A stretch of DNA of 64,000 nucleotides from NCBI GenBank assembly GCA_003150405.1, contig QAMM01000010.1, forward strand, positions 1 to 64,000, in the 5' to 3' direction. The stretch comes from Clostridiales bacterium (GTDB lineage: Bacteria; Bacillota; Clostridia; Oscillospirales; Ruminococcaceae). The translations under genes and the position numbers were made by a program. Of this stretch, positions 34,600-44,442 are shown in pieces. Below the pieces are notes generated by a model. It searched no databases and was not told where the DNA came from. It saw nothing but the letters and a program-made list of their open reading frames with translations. Position 1 is the stretch's first letter. Every line of letters starts with the position of its first letter.

Positions 34600-34622
34600 C
34601 TCCTCAACCAAAAGCTGAGGAG
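34600..34622 (-). terminator. Intrinsic terminator between mgsA and hisS
   Basis: The minus strand reads CTCCTCAGC-TTTT-GGTTGAGGAG, then TTTTTTAT. It separates the cell-shape/minD/mgsA unit from hisS-aspS. Confidence 0.8.
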
Positions 34623-34665
34623 CAGGCTTCCACTGAAATGAGGGGGCGCGCAGAGCTCGTCCCGG

Positions 34666-35070
34666 TTACCGGTTGGGGTTGACAATGTTGCGCCAGTCGA
34701 GATCACCGCGTTCCAGGCCGTGGATTAAAACCTCTGCGGTCGCAATATTGGTCGCCACCGGAATATTATGTACATCGCATAAGCGGAGCATGTTCATCTC
34801 GTTAATTTCATGGGTTTTTGAAGTCATGGGATCGCGGAAAAACAAGAGCAGATCAATTTCGTTGCAAGCAATGCGGGAAGAAATCTGCTGGTCTCCGCCG
34901 TGGCTGCCGCTCAGAAAACGCTGGATTTCCAGGCCAGTCGCCTCAGAGACGAGCTTGCCGGTTGTGCCGGTGGCGCAAAGATTATGGCGGCTCAGGATCC
35001 CGCAGTATGCAATGCAGAACTGTACCATTAATTCTTTTTTGGAATCGTGCGCAATGACTGCGATGTTCAT
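34666..35070 (-). CDS. mgsA: Methylglyoxal synthase
   Basis: A 134-residue enzyme that converts dihydroxyacetone phosphate to methylglyoxal and phosphate, a bypass of lower glycolysis under phosphate limitation. [17 protein letters not shown] and [11 protein letters not shown] are the phosphate- and substrate-binding blocks, with the catalytic Asp in GGDQQ. It lies 14 bp after minD. Confidence 0.95.
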   Translation of the reverse strand: MNIAVIAHDSKKELMVQFCIAYCGILSRHNLCATGTTGKLVSEATGLEIQRFLSGSHGGDQQISSRIACNEIDLLLFFRDPMTSKTHEINEMNMLRLCDVHNIPVATNIATAEVLIHGLERGDLDWRNIVNPNR

Positions 35071-35084
35071 TTTCTCTTCCTCCC

Positions 35085-35819
35085 TTACTGTATGAGTAAT
35101 TCAACATAATCGCCCGCAAGGCGGGTTACAATGCGCTGAAACACCTTTCCGGCAAGCGAACCCGCGGGCAGTCCCGCCTCACAGAACGCACTAGAGGAAA
35201 GTTCTTCGGCCACCGGAACCACGCCGATGAGCTGAGCGCCCGCCATGTCAATGACGGTATCCAGGTCGGTAAGTTCATTGAGCCGAATTTTTTTATGATG
35301 GACCTTATTGATGATAAGCCGTACCTTTGCGGCGCCATACTGCTCCAGCATGGAGACCAGGCGCCCAGCGTCCCGCGCGCTGATGAGATCCGGCGTTGCA
35401 ACCACCAGTACCGTAGCCGCAACCTGCGGCGCGATCAAAAGCGAAACGCCAATACCGGCGGGAGCATCCACAATGACCGTTTCAAAGTACCCGGAAAGCG
35501 CTTTGACAAGCGCAACAACGTCGTCGTAATCAATGCGGGAAGAAATCCCAGAAGGCGCGACAACAAGGGATAAAGAACCATCCGGCGTGACGGGGATGAC
35601 ACCGTCGCTCAGACGGCACTCACCGCGCAGGATGTTCCCCAAATCGTAGACCGCACGGTCTTCAACGCCAAGCATCAGGTCAAGGCCGCGCAGGCCAATA
35701 TCCAGTTCTATAATCACCGTCCGGCTCCCGTTGGCTGCATAGGTAAGCCCCAGCGCCGAAGCGACGGTGGATTTCCCCACGCCGCCTTTTCCAGACGTCA
35801 CGAAAAGCACATTTGCCAT
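35085..35819 (-). CDS. minD: Septum-site determining ATPase MinD
   Basis: A 244-residue ParA/MinD ATPase that places the division septum. The deviant Walker [11 protein letters not shown] is at residues 9-18, with [13 protein letters not shown] and the VDAPAGIG Walker B. The C-terminus is short ([10 protein letters not shown]) and lacks the clear basic amphipathic helix that usually binds the membrane, so membrane association is uncertain. minC is not beside it. It follows mrdA by 100 bp. Confidence 0.88.
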   Translation of the reverse strand: MANVLFVTSGKGGVGKSTVASALGLTYAANGSRTVIIELDIGLRGLDLMLGVEDRAVYDLGNILRGECRLSDGVIPVTPDGSLSLVVAPSGISSRIDYDDVVALVKALSGYFETVIVDAPAGIGVSLLIAPQVAATVLVVATPDLISARDAGRLVSMLEQYGAAKVRLIINKVHHKKIRLNELTDLDTVIDMAGAQLIGVVPVAEELSSSAFCEAGLPAGSLAGKVFQRIVTRLAGDYVELLIQ

Positions 35820-35919
35820 ATCCGATACCTCAACCTATATTCTACCTGTATCTGCGCCATTTGTCAAAAGATTTTTGTGGAAAAGGAACAAGTTTCCCAT
35901 ATTTCTTTTACATACCCGC

Positions 35920-37923
35920 TTATTCCGCAGCGGATGAAACGTCTGAAACAGGGGCGGTTTGCCCGGCGCGCTGTGCTTTGAGGTCGTTATAAGCATTGAT
36001 GATGAGTTCCAGCATATCCGCCGAATATTCCCCTTCTTCCAAAACAATGGAAACGGCGATTTCCGGTTCCTCCAACGCAGGATAAAAACCGATTGTGGTT
36101 GAGTTGGTCGTGGAATTTGTGACCTGCGGCGTACCGGTTTTAATAGCAACGCCTTCTGCAAAATGAGAAAGGGTTGGACGGCGGTTCGCCGCTTCACGCA
36201 TACCATGCTGGACAATGTCAAAAACGTCGTCATGGCCGGAAAGATCCGAAGCAACCACCGGCTGGGTTTCATTCAGTGTCTGGGTCAAATCGTAATTGTT
36301 GATGGATTTAACCAGATGCGCCTCATAGCGTGTGCCCTTGTTGGCAAGGGTCATGGCCTGAACAGCGAGCTGAAGCGGGGTGACCTTGGTCTCACTCTGG
36401 CCGATGGAAGCCTGCCAGACCTGGCCCTGGTCCCATTTACTGCCCATTTCCTGAAACACCTGCGGGCTGGCAACCCAACCGGTTGCCGTAGGCAGCTCCA
36501 GTCCGGTATCCACCCCCAGGCCAAAGTAAGCGGCATATTGGTCAATCTTATCAATGCCAAGCATCTGGCCCACTTCATAGAAAAAGACGTTGCAGGACAT
36601 TTTCAGAGAATTGACCACTGCCGTATTCCCATGGTGCCCCGTACAGGTCGGATGGTGACCATTGCCGTAGTCAAACCGGGAAACGCCGTTGCAGTAGAAG
36701 GTCGTGGACTCGGTAATGACGCTTTCACACAGGCCGGCGGTTGCCGTAACTGTTTTAAAGGTCGAGCCGGGGCGGTAAGCCTCCAGAAGGGCGCGGTCCC
36801 GGGTGGGATTCAGCGGGTCCTCATACAGAGCGGTACTGTTCTCCTTCATCTCGGTCAGGGTATAGGTGGGATAATTGGCAATAGCGAGCACCTCACCAGT
36901 TTTAACGTCCAAAACAACCACTGCCCCTGCTTTGGTTGAAGGGTATTTACCAGCCTGTAGCTTATGGATGTAATCTGCCAGAATCTGCTGTACCTGTTTT
37001 TGAAATTCCATGTCGATGGTGAGCATGACCGAATTGCCCGCCACCGGGGCAACCGTTTCGGTTTCCGAAATAATTTCACCGCGGCTGTTCTGCTCAATGC
37101 GCACTTTACCGGCGCTGCCGCGTAGTTCCTCCTCATAGGCGCCCTCAATGCCGCCGCGGCCAACCAAGGAGTTCAGCGCATAGCCGTTGCTCAAATAACT
37201 CTGAATATCGTCTGTTGGATAAAGCGGAGAAATGGAACCCAGCAGATGCGGAACAACATTGCCTTCACCGTAATCCCGGAGAGACTCCTGCGAAATGGCA
37301 ACACCCGGGAAACGGTAGCTCAGTTCTTCAACGGTTGCCACTGTGGTCGTACTGACATCCTCTGCAAAGGTATAGCGGTTGTAACGTGAAAAATCCCGCA
37401 AGAGCATGCTGTACCGAACGCCGGCAATGGTGCGGGCATGTTCGTCTGAATAACCTGCAATGTTATACTTTTTCTCCAATGCTGCCATGCACTCTTCCGC
37501 CGTTGCATAGCTTTGCAGTTCCAGTTTGCTTTTTAAGCGGATCACATCATCGTCGCGGCCGGAGAGGAACGCATAGGGGCGCGTTTGGGAAATGGGCAGT
37601 TCGTCCACCCACTCCTCATCCGCCTCGCTCAAAAGGTTGGTCAATTCCAAAATGGTGTCGTTTGCTGATTCCTCGTCGAGAAAAGCGTAATCAAACACCA
37701 GATTATATCCCGCTTTGTTGGTGACAAGCTCATTGCCGTAACGATCGACAATTTTTCCGCGTGCCGCATTCACGGTGTATTCACTAATGGACTTGCTGCT
37801 GGTCTGTTCCAAATACTCTTCGCCGTTTACAATTTGGAACTCAATCAGGCGGAAACCACACAAGGCGCCTGCAACGACAACCAGCACAACCAGCGCGATA
37901 AAACGGAATCTTTTATTTTTCAT
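35920..37923 (-). CDS. mrdA: Penicillin-binding protein 2 (elongasome transpeptidase)
   Basis: A 667-residue class B PBP. One N-terminal span (RFRFIALVVLVVVAGALCGF), a dimerisation domain, then the transpeptidase domain with SxxK as RPGSTFKT, SxN as KMSCN and KTG as AIKTGTPQ. It cross-links peptidoglycan during elongation. Its place after mreD fits the rod-shape operon. Confidence 0.95.
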   Translation of the reverse strand: MKNKRFRFIALVVLVVVAGALCGFRLIEFQIVNGEEYLEQTSSKSISEYTVNAARGKIVDRYGNELVTNKAGYNLVFDYAFLDEESANDTILELTNLLSEADEEWVDELPISQTRPYAFLSGRDDDVIRLKSKLELQSYATAEECMAALEKKYNIAGYSDEHARTIAGVRYSMLLRDFSRYNRYTFAEDVSTTTVATVEELSYRFPGVAISQESLRDYGEGNVVPHLLGSISPLYPTDDIQSYLSNGYALNSLVGRGGIEGAYEEELRGSAGKVRIEQNSRGEIISETETVAPVAGNSVMLTIDMEFQKQVQQILADYIHKLQAGKYPSTKAGAVVVLDVKTGEVLAIANYPTYTLTEMKENSTALYEDPLNPTRDRALLEAYRPGSTFKTVTATAGLCESVITESTTFYCNGVSRFDYGNGHHPTCTGHHGNTAVVNSLKMSCNVFFYEVGQMLGIDKIDQYAAYFGLGVDTGLELPTATGWVASPQVFQEMGSKWDQGQVWQASIGQSETKVTPLQLAVQAMTLANKGTRYEAHLVKSINNYDLTQTLNETQPVVASDLSGHDDVFDIVQHGMREAANRRPTLSHFAEGVAIKTGTPQVTNSTTNSTTIGFYPALEEPEIAVSIVLEEGEYSADMLELIINAYNDLKAQRAGQTAPVSDVSSAAE

Positions 37924-37941
37924 TTTGTTCCCTCCCGGGGG

Positions 37942-38469
37942 CTATTGTTCCATCCGGTTTTCCAGCTTGTTGTGAATCCACCGGACCAAAAGGAATAACA
38001 ACGGGGTCACGGCAGTAGTATAAAGCGCCGTGGGCAAAATGTAGCGCAGCAACACCAAATAGGCGTCCGCATATCCCCAAATAACATAGTAAAACAGCCA
38101 GTCAAACAGCCCTTGTACCACCATTGTCAGCAAACAAAACAGCATGGAATTGACCGGGTTGTTGCCCATAAAGTACATGGTGACCAGAGAAATGGCAATG
38201 CAGCAGAGCATGAGAATAATAGCGTTAAAGCCCGGCACCTTGCCTGCGGAAAAGTCCCACATAAAACCGGCCAGAATGCCGAACGCCATTGCATAGGTTT
38301 CACGCTCCTGCATGGAAACCACCGCAACAAAGGCGACGACCAACACCGGACGGATGTCAAAAACCGCAAGAACCGGAACGCTGGTCTGAACAACAAAAAA
38401 AGCAAACAAGAGGACAATGTAAACAACCCATTTGAATACTTCTAGGGTTGTCCTGCGGTAGAGCCTCAT
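37942..38469 (-). CDS. mreD: Rod shape-determining protein MreD
   Basis: A 175-residue membrane protein with five or six spans. The segments FFVVQTSVPVLAVFDIRPVL and FGILAGFMWDFSAGKVPGFN match MreD. It overlaps mreC by four bases and precedes mrdA by 18 bp. Confidence 0.93.
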   Translation of the reverse strand: MRLYRRTTLEVFKWVVYIVLLFAFFVVQTSVPVLAVFDIRPVLVVAFVAVVSMQERETYAMAFGILAGFMWDFSAGKVPGFNAIILMLCCIAISLVTMYFMGNNPVNSMLFCLLTMVVQGLFDWLFYYVIWGYADAYLVLLRYILPTALYTTAVTPLLFLLVRWIHNKLENRMEQ

Positions 38470-39326
38470 CCGTTTTCGCCCTCCTGGCTTTTGCCGTCAA
38501 AATCGGTCACCACAAAGACCTGACTGACCGATTTTATGTCAAACACCGGGGTAACCGTGGTGTAAGAACTAATGCCGTGTTCCGCCGTCTGCAGTTCTCC
38601 GGCGAGACCAATGACAATATTTTTCGGGAACAGCCCGCTGGCACCAGAGGTGACAATAAGGTCGCCCTTTTTAATCTGGCTGTCCTCTTCCAGGTAAGAG
38701 AGCTGGCAGGCACCCTGCTCCGCGAGTGCTACTGTGCCTGAAACGGTCCCGACCTCTCCGGTATCCGGGTGAACCGCGCCGACTTTAACCTCCGGGCTGA
38801 GGATGGTGGTAACCTTGGAATAATAAGCGCCCACTTCGGTGACAACACCGACCAGCCCTTCCGAGGTGATGACGACATCACGGTTGTGGATACCGTGCTG
38901 GGTACCCTTATCTATGGTGAAAGAACCAAACTGCTGTTCTGCGGGATCGCGCGCGACGACAGCAGCAGAAACCAGCTCAAGCGAGGGATCGGCCGTTTTA
39001 ATGCCGAGCTGTTCCCGCAAAACGTCGTTCTCCCGCTTTACTTCACCGTAATCGACAAGCTGATCCCGCAGCTCTGCAATTTGCTGGCGTAATTCCTCAT
39101 TTTGCCGGCTGATTTCTTCCGCGTTCACAAATTTCCCGAAAAAATCGGTAGCCGTCTCCGAAATATACGAAGACAGCTTTTGGAACGGCGCCGTGACGGT
39201 GCCAATTATTTGCGAGGAAACGGCGCCAAAGCCGTTCTGAGAAATGGCATAAATCATGAATCCCAGCAGCAATGCAAACACCAGGATGATCACCTTAAAA
39301 AACCGACTGCGAAAAAATTCGCGCAT
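38466..39326 (-). CDS. mreC: Rod shape-determining protein MreC
   Basis: A 286-residue bitopic protein with one N-terminal span, a coiled coil at about residues 65-105 (NEELRQQIAELRDQL) and a periplasmic-side beta domain (VARDPAEQQFGSFTIDKGTQ and GLVGVVTEVG). It links MreB filaments to the wall synthases. Confidence 0.95.
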   Translation of the reverse strand: MREFFRSRFFKVIILVFALLLGFMIYAISQNGFGAVSSQIIGTVTAPFQKLSSYISETATDFFGKFVNAEEISRQNEELRQQIAELRDQLVDYGEVKRENDVLREQLGIKTADPSLELVSAAVVARDPAEQQFGSFTIDKGTQHGIHNRDVVITSEGLVGVVTEVGAYYSKVTTILSPEVKVGAVHPDTGEVGTVSGTVALAEQGACQLSYLEEDSQIKKGDLIVTSGASGLFPKNIVIGLAGELQTAEHGISSYTTVTPVFDIKSVSQVFVVTDFDGKSQEGENG

Positions 39327-39367
39327 CTTTGCCTCCCAAAACCGATTGATGCTGCGGTATGGGTTTG

Positions 39368-40384
39368 TTAATACCGCATCGTGGTGTCTTCTGACAGGAC
39401 GTCATAGAGCTTGTCGCTGTTTTCAAGCACCATACCGGTGCCCTGGGCAACGCAGTCCAGCGGGCTTTCCGCAATGTGAACCGGCATACCGGTGGCGTCG
39501 TGAATCATAACATCTAGGCCGCGCAGCAACGCACCGCCGCCAGTGAGCATAATGCCGTCGTCAATAATGTCCGCCGCAAGCTCCGGCGGGGTTTTCTCAA
39601 GGGTGATTTTAATGGCTTCCACCACCTTTTCCAGTGGTTCCTGCAACGCTTCCCGCACCTCTTCCGAGGTGACGGTCAGGTTTTCCGGAAGGCCGTTTAA
39701 CAGGTTGCGGCCTTTGACGTTCATGGTCAACTCTTCCTCCAGCGGGCAGGCCGAACCAATTTCCAGCTTAATGTTTTCCGCCGTGCGTTCACCAATGAGC
39801 AGATTATATTTTTTCTTTAAGTAATCAATGATGGAGCGATCAAACTCATCGCCAGCCACACGGACCGAACGGGAGGCGACAATGCCGCCCAATGAAATAA
39901 CCGCAACCTCCGAGGTGCCGCCGCCGATGTCTACCACCATGCTGCCGCGCGGCTCTGCGACCGGAAGCCCCGCACCGATAGCCGCCGCCATTGGCTCCTC
40001 AATGATGGCAACTTTTTTTGCGCCTGCGCGTTCCGCAGACTCCTTGACCGCATTGCGCTCAACCGCCGTCACGCCGGACGGAATGCAAATGATAACACGC
40101 GGTTTGGAAAAGCTCTTGGCAAGCGCTTTTTTGATAAACTCCTGCAACATGGCAGTGGTCACTTCAAAATCCGCAATAACGCCGTCTTTGAGCGGACGGA
40201 CTGCAACAATGGAGCCCGGCGTTCTGCCAATGACATTTTTCGCTTCCTGCCCAACCGAACGGACGGTATTGGTACGGGTATCCACCGCGACAACCGACGG
40301 TTCGCGGATGATAATTCCCTTTCCTCTCATAAAAATCAGGGTATTCGCGGTACCCAGGTCAATTCCAATATCACGTGAAAACAT
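39368..40384 (-). CDS. mreB: Rod shape-determining protein MreB
   Basis: A 338-residue bacterial actin. Phosphate loops [12 protein letters not shown] and [13 protein letters not shown], and the adenosine motif [15 protein letters not shown] are all present. It is the first gene of the mreB-mreC-mreD-mrdA-minD-mgsA run, with a strong promoter directly upstream. Confidence 0.97.
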   Translation of the reverse strand: MFSRDIGIDLGTANTLIFMRGKGIIIREPSVVAVDTRTNTVRSVGQEAKNVIGRTPGSIVAVRPLKDGVIADFEVTTAMLQEFIKKALAKSFSKPRVIICIPSGVTAVERNAVKESAERAGAKKVAIIEEPMAAAIGAGLPVAEPRGSMVVDIGGGTSEVAVISLGGIVASRSVRVAGDEFDRSIIDYLKKKYNLLIGERTAENIKLEIGSACPLEEELTMNVKGRNLLNGLPENLTVTSEEVREALQEPLEKVVEAIKITLEKTPPELAADIIDDGIMLTGGGALLRGLDVMIHDATGMPVHIAESPLDCVAQGTGMVLENSDKLYDVLSEDTTMRY

Positions 40385-40469
40385 TCCGTTTTCCCCTTTC
40401 TAAGCACTTCTTTACACGGTTTCCGTACTGTCTTTCCATTTTTCCCCCAAAATGGGTACGAACAGTTTT

Positions 40470-40498
40470 ATTATAACCCCGTTGTCGGGAATTCTCAA
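40470..40498 (-). promoter_or_regulatory. Sigma-A promoter of the mreB operon
   Basis: On the minus strand TTGAGA (40498-40493) and TATAAT (40475-40470) are 17 bp apart, giving a leader of about 80 nt before mreB. Confidence 0.8.
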
Positions 40499-40537
40499 TA
40501 AAAAAACCGAAAAAATTTGTTAATATTGTAGAATTTT

Positions 40538-40975
40538 CTACCGTCCGGTCGAACCATGTCCGCCATCTCCCCGGGTGGTTTGGTCCAGAGATTCCACCTC
40601 GCAAAGCTCCGGTAGCACCACAGGGGCTATCACCATTTGTGCAATGCGGTCAAAGGGTGCGACCTCATAAGGCGCGGTTCCTATATTGGTTAATGTGACC
40701 AGAATTTCGCCTCGGTAATCACTGTCAATGACGCCAACGCAATTCGCCGGAATAATTCCCTGCTTGGTGGCAAGCCCGCTGCGGGCATATACAAACGCCG
40801 CGTACCCATTGGAGGGCAGCGCAATGGCAATTCCGGTGGAAACCCGCACTCGCTCTCCTGGTGCAATTACAGAAGGGGCGTCAAGCAGGGCGTATAAGTC
40901 AAAACCCGCACTGCCCGTGGTGGCGCGGGTTGGGAGTTTGGCGCGCGGATCGGTTTTCATAATATTGAGCTGCAT
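40538..40975 (-). CDS. dut: dUTP diphosphatase
   Basis: A 145-residue trimeric dUTPase that hydrolyses dUTP to dUMP. All five motifs can be seen, including SAGFDLYA, RSGLATKQG, NCVGVIDSDYRGEI and the C-terminal RGDGGHGSTGR. It lies upstream of the mreB promoter. Confidence 0.96.
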   Translation of the reverse strand: MQLNIMKTDPRAKLPTRATTGSAGFDLYALLDAPSVIAPGERVRVSTGIAIALPSNGYAAFVYARSGLATKQGIIPANCVGVIDSDYRGEILVTLTNIGTAPYEVAPFDRIAQMVIAPVVLPELCEVESLDQTTRGDGGHGSTGR

Positions 40976-41320
40976 AGGTCCTCCTGACTGATGAAAAGGG
41001 TAAAATGCCGCCGCAGGAACGCGCGGCTACAAACCGTGTAAACAGATGTCAATTCTTTTGGTTTTCCCATCTTTGCCGGCCAAACGACGCACCGGCTCCA
41101 TTGGGATGCCGCGTACAGCAAGCGTCTCTCCGGCCTGCAAAACCGGGGACAAACTCCTTCCGCCATAGCATAGAGCGGGTACACAACAGGGCGTCCCGCC
41201 GGCCTTTTACCGGCAGACGGCTGCTCCTAAAAATTCACAAAGGCTGGGTATATCACCCGCAGGGAAGCAGCAATCCGCCGCAGGCATTCAACCGCTTGCC
41301 GTGCACAAAGCAAAACATTT
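40976..41320. other. Intergenic region between the U32 peptidase and dut genes
   Basis: About 345 bp with no recognisable gene. A GC-rich imperfect hairpin (CCGGCC...ACCGGC) lies near 41199-41215 without a T-run. Confidence 0.35.
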
Positions 41321-43378
41321 TTATTCGATGCCGCGGAAGTACAGGCCGCGGGTAAAGCTGCCCCGGGGCGGATTGCCGTTTTGGTAATCCGCAAGGATCC
41401 GCGCGCATTCCTCCGGGGACTCCCCGGTAAAATAGAGCGCGCCAAAGTCGGCACGGGACAGCAGCTCCGGCTTATCCGAAAGGTTGAGCGGCAGATGGTT
41501 GAACAACTCCGCAACCTCCCCGTCGCAGCGAACCGGAAACCGGTTGCCAAGCCGGTCGGTCAGGGTGCGGTCCCTGCGGCAGCCTTTGCAGCCGCGCTGC
41601 GCTTTGACCGGGCAGTTGCGGAACACCATGAGCGGCAGGCTGCCATAAATCACCAGCCCCGCCGGGATGGGCGAATGCAGGCGGTCAAACTGGGCGAGCT
41701 TGCTTTCAAACGACACGGTCAAATCCACCGCACCGCTGGCTGCAAGTTCCTCTGCGGCCACAGAATTGGTGATGTTCAGCGAAAAGCCGCCGTGTATTTC
41801 AAAGCCTTCTTGCTTTGCCAACAACAAATGCCCAATGTTCTGTGCGCAGACCCGCTGAAAACCAGCGGCTTTGAGCGCGGCGAGCTGTGAAATAAGAGCC
41901 TCCTCAGAAAAACGAACCCGCGGCAGTTCCGCGATCAACCGTGCGCGGTAAGGCGCAAGATCCTTGAAATGGGCGCAAACCTCGGAAAGCGGAAGGTAAA
42001 AATCCATCGCCTCCAGCGGGAAGCCCTCCATCTGCCGGATCGAGCAGAACCGCGGGCGCAATCTTCCCCCGCCGCCGGGATGACGGCCGGAAAAAACAGG
42101 CAGCTCCCCAGAAAACCGTTTGGGGTTTGCCGCCCCCCGCAGGACGTCCAGCTTCTCCACCACATTGCGGCGCAGGGCATTGACTGCCGAAGCCGGAAGC
42201 ATCAAACCGCTATCCGATATAAACTCAAGTGAGGTCAGAAAATACGGCGTTCCGCCAAGCTTTGCAAGCAAAGCCCGGGCGCGTTCTTCATCAAGGGGCC
42301 TAGTAAGAGCAGCTTCCGGCACTGAACCGGTAACCGTCACAGTATGCCCCTCCGGATCGGCCGCAATGAGCGCCGCCGGTTTCCCGGTGCGAAGGGTGAG
42401 CTCCATTTGGAGCGGCACCCGCGCCAACACGGTGCGATTCTCCGCCGCAAGCCGCCCCAGTACTCCCTGCGCGGCAGCGACATCCTCTTTGGTGCGGACG
42501 CCGAACATTTCCCGACCGCACTTATCCTCTAAATAACCATTGGTAAAGCCGCCGCGCGAAAAGACCGAACGGAGGGTTCCCACATCCGGCGCACCGCCAT
42601 GCAGTTTTTCATAGACAGCGCGAACCGCCGCGCCAACGTATTCCGGGCGTTTCATCCGGCCCTCAATTTTAAAGGAGGCAACGCCGCAGGCCACAAGGGC
42701 GGGCAGCATCTCCAGCGCGCAGAGATCCTTGAGGGACAGGTCCGCCGAACCGGAACCGTTTACCGAAAACGGCAGGCGGCAGGGCTGGGCGCATCCGCCG
42801 CGGTTGGCGCTGCGCGAGCCGATCATAGCGCTTAAGGTACACTGTCCGGACACACACATGCACAAAGCTCCGTGAACGAATACCTCCAGCTCAATGGGAG
42901 ACACCTCCGCGATTGCGCGAATTTCCTCCAGTGAAAGCTCCCGGGCGAGCACGGCCCGTTTCAAACCCATCCGATGCGCCTGCAGCACCCCGGAGAGCGA
43001 GGTAATACTCATTTGGGTGGAAGCGTGCAGCGGAATCTCCGGCGCCCATTCCCGAAGCAGCCGGGCCACGCCGAAATCCTGCACAATGAACGCATCCACC
43101 CCCGCCGCGCAGGCGGTCTGGATGCAGTCCCGCAGGGCGGGCAGTTCTGCGTCAAAAACAACGGTGTTGACCGCCTGGTAAACCTTTGCCCCGTGAATAT
43201 GGCAGAGCGAAACCGCGCGGGCAAGCTCGTCCGCATCAAAATTCGCGGCGGAAGCGCGGGCAGAAAAGCTCTTCTGCCCCAGGTAAACCGCATCCGCACC
43301 GCTGTTGACGGCGGCGACAACCGCCTCAAAGCTGCCGGCGGGCGCTAAAATTTCAGGAAGGCTATTTTTTAACATCAC
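41321..43378 (-). CDS. U32 family peptidase
   Basis: A 685-residue two-part U32 protein. The N-terminal barrel has EILAPAGSFEAVVAAVNSGA and VFVHGALCMCVSGQC, followed by SRSANRGGCAQPCRLPF with the family's cysteines; the C-terminal half repeats the barrel fold and ends with CPVKAQRGCKGC. Related proteins act in collagen breakdown or in tRNA/ubiquinone hydroxylation with Fe-S clusters, so the peptidase name may mislead. It overlaps zapA by 17 bases. Confidence 0.88.
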   Translation of the reverse strand: MMLKNSLPEILAPAGSFEAVVAAVNSGADAVYLGQKSFSARASAANFDADELARAVSLCHIHGAKVYQAVNTVVFDAELPALRDCIQTACAAGVDAFIVQDFGVARLLREWAPEIPLHASTQMSITSLSGVLQAHRMGLKRAVLARELSLEEIRAIAEVSPIELEVFVHGALCMCVSGQCTLSAMIGSRSANRGGCAQPCRLPFSVNGSGSADLSLKDLCALEMLPALVACGVASFKIEGRMKRPEYVGAAVRAVYEKLHGGAPDVGTLRSVFSRGGFTNGYLEDKCGREMFGVRTKEDVAAAQGVLGRLAAENRTVLARVPLQMELTLRTGKPAALIAADPEGHTVTVTGSVPEAALTRPLDEERARALLAKLGGTPYFLTSLEFISDSGLMLPASAVNALRRNVVEKLDVLRGAANPKRFSGELPVFSGRHPGGGGRLRPRFCSIRQMEGFPLEAMDFYLPLSEVCAHFKDLAPYRARLIAELPRVRFSEEALISQLAALKAAGFQRVCAQNIGHLLLAKQEGFEIHGGFSLNITNSVAAEELAASGAVDLTVSFESKLAQFDRLHSPIPAGLVIYGSLPLMVFRNCPVKAQRGCKGCRRDRTLTDRLGNRFPVRCDGEVAELFNHLPLNLSDKPELLSRADFGALYFTGESPEECARILADYQNGNPPRGSFTRGLYFRGIE

Positions 43379-43751
43379 CGTCTATCCCCAGCCGAAGCTG
43401 TTTGAGACCAAGCTCGGTCTGAAGCGTTTCAATTTCCCGCTTGCGCTCCTCCAACTCACGGCGCAGGGCGTCTGCTTCAGCGCGGGCCTTACCAGCCTCT
43501 TCCACATAGTTGCGGATTTCTCCGCGGATGTTGTCCATATTCGAGCTGGTTTTGTAACTGTCGTCCATCAGCGACAGGCCGACCAAAATGGCCGCCGAAG
43601 AGAGAGAAAGGGTGTCGTTTCCCTCCATCATTTCGGCAATGCGGCGGTCGAGTCGGGCGGCAAGCTGCTTGACGTAGGACGGGGCCTCATCGGTCTGGAG
43701 CGTATATTCTTTTCCGCAAATTGTAATGGTCACCCTGTTTGCGTTTAACAT
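43362..43751 (-). CDS. zapA: Cell division protein ZapA
   Basis: About 129 residues: a short beta N-terminus (NRVTITICGKEYTLQTDEA) and a long C-terminal coiled coil (ARAEADALRRELEERKREIE). ZapA bundles FtsZ filaments. The start at ATG 43751 is preferred; ATG 43760 is three codons upstream. It overlaps the U32 gene, which suggests coupling, as seen in other Firmicutes. Confidence 0.88.
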   Translation of the reverse strand: MLNANRVTITICGKEYTLQTDEAPSYVKQLAARLDRRIAEMMEGNDTLSLSSAAILVGLSLMDDSYKTSSNMDNIRGEIRNYVEEAGKARAEADALRRELEERKREIETLQTELGLKQLRLGIDGDVKK

Positions 43752-43835
43752 TGCTTTCACCTGCTTTTTCCAAATCTTAATTTCATTATACCCGATCCGC
43801 CTGCAGAAGAAAAGAGAAAGATGCAGGCAAAGGCT

Positions 43836-44375
43836 TTACAGCAGCCCTTCCATGAATGCAGCGCGCAGTACAGCAATCTGGGTCTTGGCGTCCGGCAAAG
43901 CGCCCTCCGCCGCCATTGCCGCCAGCTCCCGCAGCGGAATTTTCTCTATGTCGAGGAATTCGCCTTCGTCGAGCTTCTGTTGTTCAAAGTTCAGCCCGGT
44001 TGCAAGGTAGATGTAGATATTCTCGGCGCAGTAAGCGGGTGTGGGGTAAATCCGGCCAAGGTCGGTATACCGCTCTGCACGGGCGCCAATTTCCTCCATG
44101 AGCTCCCGGCGACCGCACTCCAGCGGATCCTCGCCGTATTCCAGCTTGCCGGCCGGGATTTCCAGCACAATGTCCTGCACACCGGAGCGGTACTGGCGCA
44201 CCATATAGGCGTTGCCGTCGGCGTCCAGCGGCAGAATGCCGACCCCACCGGGATGCTCCACTACATCCCGCAGGGCCTCCCGGCCATCCGGCAGGGCGAC
44301 GGTGTCCTGGCGGAGGTTGATAATCCGCCCCTTGTATTTCACTTCGGACCGAAGAGTGGTTTCGGTTAAATTCAT
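43836..44375 (-). CDS. NUDIX hydrolase, ADP-ribose pyrophosphatase-like
   Basis: A 179-residue protein with the Nudix box GKLEYGEDPLECGRRELMEE at about residues 75-94 and the N-terminal RINLRQDTVALPDG pattern of ADP-ribose pyrophosphatases. It cleaves nucleoside diphosphate sugars to AMP and ribose phosphate. The start at ATG 44375 follows AAAGGTGAG. Confidence 0.93.
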   Translation of the reverse strand: MNLTETTLRSEVKYKGRIINLRQDTVALPDGREALRDVVEHPGGVGILPLDADGNAYMVRQYRSGVQDIVLEIPAGKLEYGEDPLECGRRELMEEIGARAERYTDLGRIYPTPAYCAENIYIYLATGLNFEQQKLDEGEFLDIEKIPLRELAAMAAEGALPDAKTQIAVLRAAFMEGLL

Positions 44376-44442
44376 AGCTACTCACCTTTCTTTGCATGCG
44401 GATGCCTTTTTTAATCCGGTTACGGCGCATAGACGCCCAATT

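Noticed and set aside
34553..34665. T-box leader for hisS-aspS
   Set aside because: Only a terminator of the preceding unit and a 40-nt leader are present; no T-box sequence or specifier stem is seen.
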